Below, one piece after another: positions 8,049 to 14,622 of a stretch of DNA of 50,282 bases. Source of the stretch: Chitinophaga pinensis. GTDB lineage: Bacteria > Bacteroidota > Bacteroidia > Chitinophagales > Chitinophagaceae. Numbering within the stretch: the first letter of the stretch is position 1; every line of letters begins with the position of its first letter. The stretch is from assembly GCA_945878115.1 (NCBI GenBank), contig CAMDVD010000023.1:1-50282 (forward strand), read 5' to 3'. The position numbers and the translations under genes were made by a program. The notes beneath the pieces are model-generated. The model saw only the letters and a program-made list of their open reading frames with translations, made no database searches and was not told the origin of the DNA.

Positions 8049-8180
8049 GCCTAACGGTTTGCGGCTTTGCGAAGAAGCGGATTTCGGAGCACAAAACTGT
8101 CAATACACCACAAAATTTGATGCGAGGTAGAATGCTCAATTAACCACTGAACCCGCTTTTTTGCAAAACCGCTGTTACCT
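8049..8180 (-). other. attC recombination site of cassette B, divergent sequence
   Basis: 132-bp imperfect palindrome. Minus-strand R'' is AGGTAAC (complement of 8174-8180) and R' is GTTAGGC (complement of 8049-8055, exact GTTRRRY). Its arm sequences differ from the other three complete sites (GCGGTTTTGC...AAGCGG with CCGCTT...GCAAAGCCGC) but the length, pairing pattern and cassette-end complementarity are kept. Confidence 0.8.
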
Positions 8181-8332
8181 GCTGGCCTTCTGTCCACCGT
8201 GTCGTTGTAAGCCTTGTAAATATTGAGTTTTTGTGTCATTGTCTGCTGTGTTTGTCGGGCTGTGTGTCGGTGTATTTTTATTTTTTTTGAAGCGGTGGGA
8301 AATTTTATAAAAACAATTTTGTCTGCGTTGGC

Positions 8333-8399
8333 AAAGCAAGCTCTTTTGCAATTTTTGGTCTGTGCGTTTGCTTGTGCGAATTGCAAATGTGCTTGCTTT
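8333..8399 (-). repeat. TCTT/ATGT covarying hairpin, copy 3 (3' end of cassette B)
   Basis: Perfect outer stem AAAGCAAGC 8333-8341 with GCTTGCTTT 8391-8399. Internal loop TCTT 8342-8345 opposite ATGT 8387-8390. Perfect inner stem TTGCAATT 8346-8353 with AATTGCAA 8379-8386. Both stems differ from copies 2 and 4 yet stay paired. The outer stem overlaps the stop codon of the last gene of the RiPP operon (8398-8400), so the transcript would end in this fold. Confidence 0.8.
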
Positions 8400-9267
8400 A
8401 TGATGGAAAGAGATAATTTTCAAAACCATTCTTAATCATAATGTGTCGAAGTAACTTACTATTTAATTTCTCCTTGAAGTAAAATGCGATGTGATTTACT
8501 ATTTCAAGAGATTGTATTATTTCTCTTTTTTGAAGTTTTTTGTATGACTGTTCATCATTTTCATTGTCATATGGTGTTATTGGAGTTCGTGACAATTCAA
8601 AATCTACTAGTTCTAATGATAAAGTATAATTTTGACTATGTATTGCATTATGCAAAACTTCATTTTCATCCATTGTCTTAATGTTATTAAGTAACACTTC
8701 GGCTGCATTACAATGAATTTCCGAGTATTTAATTTCAAATACTTTTGACCAATTATTGATAAAGGATGATACCAGTTCTTTTGATAAAAATGGAATGTCA
8801 GAAATACGATATGGGCAAATAACATTGTATTGTAGTATTGTTGGCTCAATTTCATAAGTTTGATTTGAAAATCTTATTGGTTGCATGTCAATTGCAAAAA
8901 CCGCCTCCATTTTATTTGTCAGTATGCCTAAACCGCTTACAAAATCACTGCTTAAATAATCTCTTATTGCATCTTCTTTTCTCAATAAACCCCATGCATA
9001 ATCTTCAAGTTCTTCTGTTGCTATAAAACCGTATGGAAAATAAGTGAGTCCATTTCCTTTCGTTATAGTATATCTATTTGACTTATTATCAAAATTAGCT
9101 ATAGTGCTTCGTCCATGCAATGGAGATGGCGAAATAGATTTGAAATTAGTTTGTTCTTCGCTAATTATTTGAGGAAATATTTTTACATTCTCTTTTGAAA
9201 ATAAAATTTCTTTTATATTTACTGTTTTGCAGTAAACGGGTATCCCTTCAATGTTAAATAGATTCAT
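8398..9267 (-). CDS. SelO-like protein of the RiPP-like operon (tentative)
   Basis: 289 residues, soluble. Not a confidently recognised family. Residues 51-125 resemble the nucleotide-binding part of SelO pseudokinases (protein AMPylators): TITKGNGLTYFPYG at 67-80 resembles the LKGAGLTPYSR region, and IRDYLSSDFVSGLGILTNKM at 101-120 resembles the IRE.LASEAMHYLGIPTTRA region. Lys70 would be the nucleotide-binding lysine. It is much shorter than classical SelO (about 480 residues), so it would be a trimmed or divergent relative. Its start overlaps the GT9 gene by 14 bp, making it the last gene of the operon. If correct, it may adenylylate or phosphorylate the peptide or a partner enzyme. Inference from short motifs only. 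Confidence 0.55.
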   Translation of the reverse strand: MNLFNIEGIPVYCKTVNIKEILFSKENVKIFPQIISEEQTNFKSISPSPLHGRSTIANFDNKSNRYTITKGNGLTYFPYGFIATEELEDYAWGLLRKEDAIRDYLSSDFVSGLGILTNKMEAVFAIDMQPIRFSNQTYEIEPTILQYNVICPYRISDIPFLSKELVSSFINNWSKVFEIKYSEIHCNAAEVLLNNIKTMDENEVLHNAIHSQNYTLSLELVDFELSRTPITPYDNENDEQSYKKLQKREIIQSLEIVNHIAFYFKEKLNSKLLRHIMIKNGFENYLFPS

Positions 9268-10126
9268 AAATCTCTTTTACTTTTTTTGTAACTAATATTA
9301 CGTCCATTTTAGCTCCAGTCATCTCGTTATAATTATTTTTACCCTCTCCAATTGCAATCTGATACTTATTGTGATATGGAAACCAATTGCTAACAGATGC
9401 AACTTTAAATAAGCCTAATAATGGAATACCATAAGAAGCTGCAATATGCATTAAGCCGCCTTCACTTGAGACAATCATCTTTGCTGAAGCCAAAATATCT
9501 ATAGTTTCTGCTATATTTGATGATTCAATTGTTTCAAATTCATATGGAATTGAGTTACGGATATTTTTATCATTTGGCCCTAATAGAAAAGCAATGTTTT
9601 TGTTATATAAATTCTCAGCTAGCTGAACGTATTCTTCAATAGTATAACACCTAGAAATATTACCAGCACTTGGTGTAATTAATATTTTAGACTGATTGGA
9701 AAATTGCCAACTGTGAGAATTTGAAAAATCTAAACTATTATTTGAATTAAGCCCAAGTAATTCTAAAGCCTGTAGAAAAATTGAAGACGCTTGAAAGGAC
9801 TTAAATTCCGCAGGTTGCTTTAATATTAAATCATATTTCCAAACTCCATCCATAAAGCCAACAGTTATTTTAGGTTTTGATAATCTTATGTAATCGGCAG
9901 ATGTTTCGTTTGAAAGAAAATCGATTATAATTTCACCGTTGAATTCATTATCTGTTAATAACTGTGACTTTAACGAGTGTTGTAAATATTTTATCAAGTC
10001 ATAAACATATGCGTTGCAAACAATTGTGATATCATGCTTTAATTTGAGTTGATTAATCAAAGGGAAAGTCATAATGCAATCTCCTATCAATTGAGGCATA
10101 ATAATATTTATTTTTGATATAGGCAT
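9254..10126 (-). CDS. GT9-type glycosyltransferase of the RiPP-like operon
   Basis: About 290 residues, GT-B fold, ADP-heptose:LPS heptosyltransferase-like (GT9). The N-terminal start ISKINIIMPQLIGDCIMTFP fits the family's GD-I-ML-TP motif. The C-terminal donor-binding half has FLLGPND and AKMIVSSEGGLMHIAASYGI followed by PLLGLF, the signature S-x-D/E-GG-MH-A-A. The frame reaches an ATG at 10150, overlapping the oxygenase by 14 bp; the ATG at 10126 fits the family start better. In this operon the likely acceptor is the modified peptide, not lipopolysaccharide; that is inference from context. Confidence 0.85.
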   Translation of the reverse strand: MPISKINIIMPQLIGDCIMTFPLINQLKLKHDITIVCNAYVYDLIKYLQHSLKSQLLTDNEFNGEIIIDFLSNETSADYIRLSKPKITVGFMDGVWKYDLILKQPAEFKSFQASSIFLQALELLGLNSNNSLDFSNSHSWQFSNQSKILITPSAGNISRCYTIEEYVQLAENLYNKNIAFLLGPNDKNIRNSIPYEFETIESSNIAETIDILASAKMIVSSEGGLMHIAASYGIPLLGLFKVASVSNWFPYHNKYQIAIGEGKNNYNEMTGAKMDVILVTKKVKEIYESI

Positions 10127-10136
10127 AAATAAAATT

Positions 10137-10790
10137 TCAAATGAACTCACAGTTTAAATAAGCGCCAGCGAAAACTGTCAATCGCTCTTTATTTATTATA
10201 TCTTTTACTCTATGATAAGACCTTGAATTATTATGAAAAAACAATATGCTATTTGAGCTTTCACCATAATTTAATGCTTCAAATTTATTTTCGTTTTTTT
10301 TAATATAATCATCAGTTAAATTTTCATCCACGTATAATAATTCAGTTGTTTGAGTTTTAGTACCATCTAAATTACCTAAGTAGATTAATATATTGAAGTG
10401 GTAAAAATATGAATCCCTATGCGCCTCAATTAATTGTCCAATTGGAGCAATAGATATATATGGATGTTTTTCAACTTCTATTTTAAATGAGCTTATTTTT
10501 TTATTTTCCAGCTTTTCGATTTCAATCAGTTTTTGTTTTAGAAACGGATTGAATATTTTCTGGCCTTTAACGAATAAGTCATTATAAATAATCTCAATTA
10601 GGGAATAAAGTATTTTATTTTTCTCTTCCATAATATTTAATTCATAAAAAAATGTTGAACCATTATTTTTTTTGAAATGGCACCTTTCTGGTAAATTTCC
10701 AATAATTTGATTTTTAAACAATTCAGGTAGATAATTTTCTATGTAAATATGAGGATAAGGCTTGTTTACAATTTTCAGCATAAATTTCAA
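10137..10790 (-). CDS. 2OG-Fe(II) oxygenase (prolyl 4-hydroxylase-like) of the RiPP-like operon
   Basis: 217 residues. Iron ligands are visible as EAHRDSYFYHFNILIYLG (His124, Asp126) and SYHRVKD (His193), with Arg203 in NKERLTVFAGAY as the probable 2-oxoglutarate anchor. This is the double-stranded beta-helix arrangement of P4H-like hydroxylases. An alternative ATG is at residue 4. It follows the precursor gene after a stem-loop and precedes the glycosyltransferase, so a plausible role is hydroxylation of a core residue that is then glycosylated. Substrate inferred. Confidence 0.83.
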   Translation of the reverse strand: MKFMLKIVNKPYPHIYIENYLPELFKNQIIGNLPERCHFKKNNGSTFFYELNIMEEKNKILYSLIEIIYNDLFVKGQKIFNPFLKQKLIEIEKLENKKISSFKIEVEKHPYISIAPIGQLIEAHRDSYFYHFNILIYLGNLDGTKTQTTELLYVDENLTDDYIKKNENKFEALNYGESSNSILFFHNNSRSYHRVKDIINKERLTVFAGAYLNCEFI

Positions 10791-10817
10791 ACTTTAGTAT
10801 AAACTATTTAATGTAAA

Positions 10818-10839
10818 GGGGAGAGAAAAATCTCTCCCC
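10818..10839 (-). terminator. Stem-loop between precursor gene and tailoring genes
   Basis: Perfect 9-bp stem GGGGAGAGA 10818-10826 with TCTCTCCCC 10831-10839 and a 4-nt loop, starting 8 bp after the precursor stop codon. On the minus strand the stem is followed by TTTACATT, only a weak U-run, so a partial terminator or RNA-stabilising element is more likely than full termination. Such an element gives more precursor than enzyme mRNA. Confidence 0.7.
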
Positions 10840-10846
10840 TAAATAC

Positions 10847-10951
10847 TCAACCGTTGCGATATTGGATGCCACACTGACTAGTGTTCGATTTTGAACATCC
10901 ACCCATTTTGATAGTGCTTGAAGCACGGCTGATTTTTAAGCTCTTTTTCAT
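10847..10951 (-). CDS. RiPP-like precursor peptide, 34 residues
   Basis: Short frame with ATG at 10951 and TGA at 10847-10849. It reads as a basic leader (MKKSLKISRASSTIKM), a Gly17-Gly18 pair and then a 16-residue candidate core CSKSNTSQCGIQYRNG with Cys19, Cys27 and several Ser/Thr/Asn. A double-glycine leader, a two-Cys core and the position directly after a radical SAM/SPASM maturase that has an N-terminal precursor-binding domain are typical of ribosomally made, modified peptides. A strong stem-loop follows at once. No exporter or GG-protease is in the cassette. Start codon context TTAGCAATG has no strong Shine-Dalgarno, as usual in Bacteroidota. Confidence 0.8.
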   Translation of the reverse strand: MKKSLKISRASSTIKMGGCSKSNTSQCGIQYRNG

Positions 10952-11021
10952 TGCTAAAAAATTATATGTGAAACATTTTACTTATATTAGGTGAAAATGC
11001 TTAACCTTAGTTATACTATGC

Positions 11022-12617
11022 CTAACTATTAGCAATATCTTTATTCAAAATCAACTCTTTATTACGATGGCTTACTTCATTTTTATTTGAAACAATTTCA
11101 TCAATAGGAATTGCATTGAAGTTTTGTAGCCTATTTTCTAATGAATTACCATTTAATGGGTCGTTCCCTTTAATCAGTTTTTTTGCTAAATTCATTCTTG
11201 CATTAGCACTATAACAATTTGCAGTGCTTGCCTTTAATGGTGTTCCATGTTCAATAAAACTTTGCCCTGGACATCTATTACAAAAACCACATCTTTCGTG
11301 TGTTCCACATTCCTCATAATCAGAAATTACTGTATGTTGCCACACGTCTAAAGATTGGGAATTATTCCAAATTTCTAAAAACGATTTTTCTTTTAAGTTT
11401 CCAAATTGGGTTGGGAATGAATTACAAGGTGTTACATCACCCTCTGGAGTTATATTCATTAAAACTGTCCCTGCTCCACAAAATGCCTGACTTTTATCTT
11501 TTTCTTGACTCCCATAATTTGGGGCTTCTTTGCCTACATATAATGGAATATTTGGGTCTCTCAAAATAATTTCCAATAGCTCTCCATCAACTTGAAGTTG
11601 TTCTGTTATAGCTGTATCTCCGTCAACTGAATCAGTTAATGTTATATCAATTTGCGGTGTTGCACCATATTGTTTTGCGAGTTCAGAAACCGTGTAATAA
11701 CTTGTCGCATTATGATTCATAATTGGACATTTAAAATAAATCGGTACTCCATTATCTGCAAATTCCTTTGCAACCAAGAGTGTCTTTTTTAATGAACCTT
11801 TAACTCTTGTAATACTATCGTGTATTTCTTCATTAGCACTGTAAACAGATAAGCCAACACTCCTTGGGTAAAATTTCGCAAGTTTCTCAACTCTACCGAG
11901 TAATGCTAAACCATTAGTATATATATCTAATGCAAAATCTCTTTCATAAATCATTTCAATTAATTTCCAAATATCTTTTTTAACAAAAGGGTCGCCACCT
12001 GTTAGAATAATTTTCACTACTCCTATTTGTTGTAAATCATTCAGAAGTTTTTCATAATGTTTAATATCTATTTCTTCTCTCTCTGTTCTTGTGGATTTTT
12101 CATTTTCATTTCTAGCAGCACCAGGATTGAAGCAATGCAGACATTTTTCGTTACAACTATATGTCAATTCAAACATTACAACAAAAGGGATTCTGTGTTT
12201 TTCAATTAAGTCCATATATGTGTCCTCAGCATCATTTTGTTGAAAAGGCAACCTCTCTTGGACTGTTTTTTGAATTTCAATTGACTGTTTTTTTCTAAGT
12301 TCCCCGACAATTTTTCGATTCTTTTTTATTACAGATTCTGACAATAAACCTTCCGTAAGGAGTCCTACAGAAATAAGTTCATTACAAAAGTCTAAGATTT
12401 CTTCTTCTGTAAATTGGTTGGCAGTTGAATCAACGAGTGCTTGTATGGGTATTTGTGCATTTTTCGGGAAACGTAAAATTCCACCAATTATGTCTGCGGA
12501 ATCCTCTTCAAAAAAATATGCCATTCCTTCAATAAGATTATAAAGCAAAGCGTGGCTTTTTGAGTCTTCTTTGTGGTATCTACCACAATTCCATTCAGGT
12601 CTAAATATTTCTTTCAT
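11022..12617 (-). CDS. Radical SAM/SPASM peptide maturase with N-terminal RRE-like domain
   Basis: 531 residues. Residues 1-100 look like a PqqD/RRE-type winged-helix peptide-recognition domain (acidic and helical, ending in ISVGLLTEG). The radical SAM motif is CNEKCLHC with Cys155, Cys159 and Cys162, followed by LTGGDP at 205-210. A C-terminal SPASM domain has Cys380, Cys398 (ITPEGDVTPCNSFPTQFGNL), Cys437, Cys443, Cys446, Cys449 and Cys468, enough for two auxiliary [4Fe-4S] clusters. Such enzymes crosslink or epimerise precursor peptides. It is the first gene of the operon; the precursor starts 71 bp downstream. Reaction type (thioether, C-C, C-O) is not deducible. Confidence 0.93.
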   Translation of the reverse strand: MKEIFRPEWNCGRYHKEDSKSHALLYNLIEGMAYFFEEDSADIIGGILRFPKNAQIPIQALVDSTANQFTEEEILDFCNELISVGLLTEGLLSESVIKKNRKIVGELRKKQSIEIQKTVQERLPFQQNDAEDTYMDLIEKHRIPFVVMFELTYSCNEKCLHCFNPGAARNENEKSTRTEREEIDIKHYEKLLNDLQQIGVVKIILTGGDPFVKKDIWKLIEMIYERDFALDIYTNGLALLGRVEKLAKFYPRSVGLSVYSANEEIHDSITRVKGSLKKTLLVAKEFADNGVPIYFKCPIMNHNATSYYTVSELAKQYGATPQIDITLTDSVDGDTAITEQLQVDGELLEIILRDPNIPLYVGKEAPNYGSQEKDKSQAFCGAGTVLMNITPEGDVTPCNSFPTQFGNLKEKSFLEIWNNSQSLDVWQHTVISDYEECGTHERCGFCNRCPGQSFIEHGTPLKASTANCYSANARMNLAKKLIKGNDPLNGNSLENRLQNFNAIPIDEIVSNKNEVSHRNKELILNKDIANS

Positions 12618-12654
12618 ATTGCTAATTTAAGTTTTTTAATAAGTGCGAGGGAAA

Positions 12655-12718
12655 AAATGGCTCTTTTGGTTTTGCGAAGGAGCGGCTTGCGTGCCGGGCA
12701 AAACCAAATGTGCCATTT
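12655..12718 (-). repeat. TCTT/ATGT covarying hairpin, copy 4 (5' end of cassette B)
   Basis: Perfect outer stem AAATGGC 12655-12661 with GCCATTT 12712-12718. Internal loop TCTT 12662-12665 opposite ATGT 12708-12711. Perfect inner stem TTGGTTTTGC 12666-12675 with GCAAAACCAA 12698-12707. It lies 38 bp upstream of the radical SAM gene. The inner stem equals copy 2 while the outer stem is replaced base pair by base pair. Confidence 0.8.
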
Positions 12719-12876
12719 GTGCTTCTGGCTAAAATTGTTTTAAAAAAATGTGTGGTGGGAAAAAATAAAAATACAGAAGCGTTGGCTTTTGGGTAGGCTG
12801 TCTGTTGGTTCATTTGTTCCGTTACTTTATGTTTATTTCTGTCGTTCATTCTTGTTGTGTCGTCTTTTAGGCTTGC

Positions 12877-13008
12877 AGGTAACGTTTTCGGGCTTGGCGA
12901 AGGTGGCGATTTTCACCACAAATGTTGATGCGGAGAACCAAATTTTGATTAACCTCAAATGTGTCTGCGGAGCACTGAACCGCCACTTTTGCCAAACCCG
13001 TGTTAGCG
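12877..13008 (-). other. attC recombination site of cassette A
   Basis: 132-bp imperfect palindrome. Minus-strand R'' is CGCTAAC (complement of 13002-13008) and R' is GTTACCT (complement of 12877-12883). It begins 16 bp past the stop of the last gene of cassette A. Same sequence type as the sites at 370-501 and 5357-5488. Confidence 0.82.
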
Positions 13009-13024
13009 TTTCGTTGGTTATTGT

Positions 13025-13951
13025 TTAAAACGATCTAATCGCACGAACTCTATTTAACTCTGATTTGGGATGGTCACCTCTACTCCAACCAGCACTGAAG
13101 CTCGTTGTCCAAGCTACTGTGATAAATTCTTCAGTTGAAGACCAATAATCTACAAAACTTAACTTACCTGAAGGTCCAAGAATCTTTTCAATTGTTAGTG
13201 CGGAGTTGTATAATAGACGTAGTTCCCAAACTGCAGGTAAATACCAATCGTTATAACCGCCTCCGTTATACTGCGTACATAATAAAGCAGCGCTTGTTGT
13301 ATGTCCTGGTTGGCTTATTATTAATTGAGTGTTATTGCTGCCGTTAACCGGACTAAGTTGCGGAGGTTGCCCATTAGATGTGGCGCATAGGGTGTTTAAG
13401 TTACTCCATACAGAAGAGGCGGAAATATCTGCTAATGATGCAATTAAACCATGTTCAACACCAAGGGAGTCCTTGTATACATTAAAAACTATACCTCCAC
13501 CGTAAATTTCACCTACAAAGTGTGAAAAAAATCCATTGCCAATTACAGCACCTGAATTTGCTGCATATAATGCATATGGGACACTCAAAAACTGACTTGT
13601 TCCGATTATGCTATAGCTTGTGCCACCTGTCGGATCTGTTTCTGTTTTTACAAAATAAGGCCCGTTTGCCCAATCAATTGTAGAGAAATTTCCTGACACA
13701 ACCGTTCCTCCACCAATTTCTATACTTACCAAACCATTGGCATTGGTGGTTGGTGTTTGCGTTTCCACGTACACTGCTGTTCCCAATACTGAAGTTTGCA
13801 AAACACTAATACGCATTCCAACTGCTGAGTTGGTAACTAGCGCATTTGAATTATTACGAATGACCGCTTGATAACTCATTTTGTTGGGTGCTTGAGCAAA
13901 AACGCTTGCTGTCATTAAAATTGCTGCACAAATTGTAATTATTTTTTTCAT
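13025..13951 (-). CDS. Exported DUF1566/Lcl-type protein
   Basis: 308 residues with a signal peptide (MKKIITICAAILMTASVFAQ). Residues about 20-130 are a Bacteroidota-type beta domain (APNKMSYQAVIRNN...SVPYALYA) often found at the N terminus of surface proteins. Residues about 150-308 look like a DUF1566/Lcl C-terminal lectin-like domain: GGIVFNVYKD, NDWYLPAVWELRLLY, DYWSSTE and RVRAIRSF. No T9SS tail. It follows the T9SS protein by 5 bp and ends 16 bp before the attC of cassette A. Probably a cell-surface or secreted protein; ligand unknown. Confidence 0.8.
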   Translation of the reverse strand: MKKIITICAAILMTASVFAQAPNKMSYQAVIRNNSNALVTNSAVGMRISVLQTSVLGTAVYVETQTPTTNANGLVSIEIGGGTVVSGNFSTIDWANGPYFVKTETDPTGGTSYSIIGTSQFLSVPYALYAANSGAVIGNGFFSHFVGEIYGGGIVFNVYKDSLGVEHGLIASLADISASSVWSNLNTLCATSNGQPPQLSPVNGSNNTQLIISQPGHTTSAALLCTQYNGGGYNDWYLPAVWELRLLYNSALTIEKILGPSGKLSFVDYWSSTEEFITVAWTTSFSAGWSRGDHPKSELNRVRAIRSF

Positions 13952-13956
13952 GATTT

Positions 13957-14445
13957 TTAGTTTTTGATGATTTTAAATGATTGAAACTTCTTGTTTTCTT
14001 GGTTTACAACATTAATGAAGTAGGTAGCAGAGGGCAAACCATTCATATTTATTTGTGTTTGCTGAGCTGTTACTTGTCCGTTGCTTAATTGTTTACCCTG
14101 CATGTCAAATAATTGATACGACAACTTTTCGTTATTGTAATCGCTTATTTGCAAGGTTAAATTTTCCGTGGTCGGGTTGGGGAATGCAGTCAGCGAAATA
14201 TTTAGCTCTGTTTCCTTAATGCCAACGGTGAAAACTTCGTAGGCATGTTGCACTCCTTGAGCTATACTTCCATTACTTCCTGTGTTGGTTGTGTATACTA
14301 CCTGTCCGATACTGTAAGCAACAGTTCCACCGCTACCTGTGGCATCACCACCAGATGAATTGGCAGACTCTTGAGCTTGTGCAAAGCCCGCCCATAGCAG
14401 TCCTGCCATTAACATAGCTATGGGTCTTGATTTGTTTTTTGTCAT
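13957..14445 (-). CDS. Secreted protein with T9SS C-terminal sorting domain
   Basis: 162 residues. Signal peptide ending near AGFAQAQ (residues 1-25), a short Gly/Ser-rich passenger (SSGGDATGSGGTVAYSIGQV), then a type A Por/T9SS sorting domain from about residue 85: LTAFPNPTTENLTLQI, LFDMQGKQL, LPSATYFINV and a basic end. It is the first gene of cassette A, so a type IX cargo protein travels in a mobile cassette. Function of the passenger unknown; such short proteins are frequent in Bacteroidota. Confidence 0.82.
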   Translation of the reverse strand: MTKNKSRPIAMLMAGLLWAGFAQAQESANSSGGDATGSGGTVAYSIGQVVYTTNTGSNGSIAQGVQHAYEVFTVGIKETELNISLTAFPNPTTENLTLQISDYNNEKLSYQLFDMQGKQLSNGQVTAQQTQINMNGLPSATYFINVVNQENKKFQSFKIIKN

Positions 14446-14499
14446 ATTTTTTGTTTTTTAATTATCCCTACTCGTTTGGCTTTTCGGAAACCGCTCCGT

Positions 14500-14507
14500 C
14501 AAAAGTA
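14500..14507 (-). promoter_or_regulatory. Promoter -7 element inside cassette A
   Basis: On the minus strand TACTTTTG (complement of 14500-14507) matches TAnnTTTG. No TTTG is found at the expected 19-20 bases upstream. It lies 38 bp after the cassette junction and 55 bp before the first gene, so cassette A probably has its own promoter. Confidence 0.45.
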
Positions 14508-14545
14508 TGATTTTGCTGTTAACTCGTCACACCAATGAACGCTAA

Positions 14546-14622
14546 CTTACTTATCCCCGAAACAAACTTTCGGTACTACAACTCGCTGTAATATAGATTG
14601 CCGAAGGTTGGGGATTCGTAAG
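14546..14622. repeat. Inverted repeat abutting the outer edge of the cassette array
   Basis: Broken palindrome: CTTAC 14546-14550 with GTAAG 14618-14622; ATCCCC 14553-14558 with GGGGAT 14610-14615; CTTTCGG 14567-14573 with CCGAAGG 14601-14607. It begins exactly at the last base of the array junction. It could be a worn attC of a lost cassette or part of an attI-like site. It lacks a clear R'' box, so the role is open. Confidence 0.5.

Larger units (their letters stand above)
7950..8397. other. Intercassette region between cassettes C and B
   Basis: No convincing gene. It contains the operator and promoter of cassette C, the attC of cassette B (8049-8180), about 150 bp without a recognisable feature (8181-8332, with a GCGGTGGGAAA stretch near 8292), and most of hairpin copy 3. 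Confidence 0.65.
12618..13024. other. Intercassette region between cassettes B and A
   Basis: No convincing gene; a 75-codon frame here is a by-product of the hairpin repeats. It contains hairpin copy 4, a second GTGGTGGGAAAAA stretch near 12753, and the attC of cassette A. I see no canonical -7/-33 promoter for the RiPP operon in it. Confidence 0.6.
1..14546 (-). mobile_element. Integron-type gene cassette array (no integrase in window)
   Basis: Five modules follow one another on the minus strand, each ending in a palindromic attC-like site. Taking the cut between G and TT of the R' box, the cassettes are A 12883-14545, B 8055-12882, C 5363-8054, D 376-5362 and E (partial, up to 375). Each cassette start is complementary to the R'' box of its own attC: AACGCTAAC 14538-14546 with GTTAGCGTT 13002-13010; GCAGGTAAC 12875-12883 with GTTACCTGC 8174-8182; TACGCCTAAC 8046-8055 with GTTAGGCGTA 5482-5491; AGGCATAAC 5355-5363 with GTTATGCCT 495-503; AAGCGGTAAC 367-376 with GTTACCGCTT 37-46. 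All genes point the same way as the attC sites. The modules of 1.7 to 5 kb are much larger than usual one-gene cassettes. No tyrosine recombinase gene is visible, so this could be an integrase-less array (CALIN) or the edge of a larger integron. Confidence 0.85.

Noticed and set aside
7813..8435. Several overlapping frames of 60 to 111 codons on both strands around 7.8-8.4 kb
   Set aside because: They cover the start of the methyltransferase gene, the attC at 8049-8180 and hairpin copy 3, have no family features and contradict each other.
370..13008. The 132-bp palindromes as simple transposon ends or MITEs
   Set aside because: No target-site duplications are seen, and the cassette-specific complementarity of start and end bases is explained by integron recombination but not by transposition.
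12622..13028. Frames of 75 and 92 codons between cassettes B and A
   Set aside because: They consist of hairpin copy 4 and the attC sequence translated; no initiation context or homology signature.
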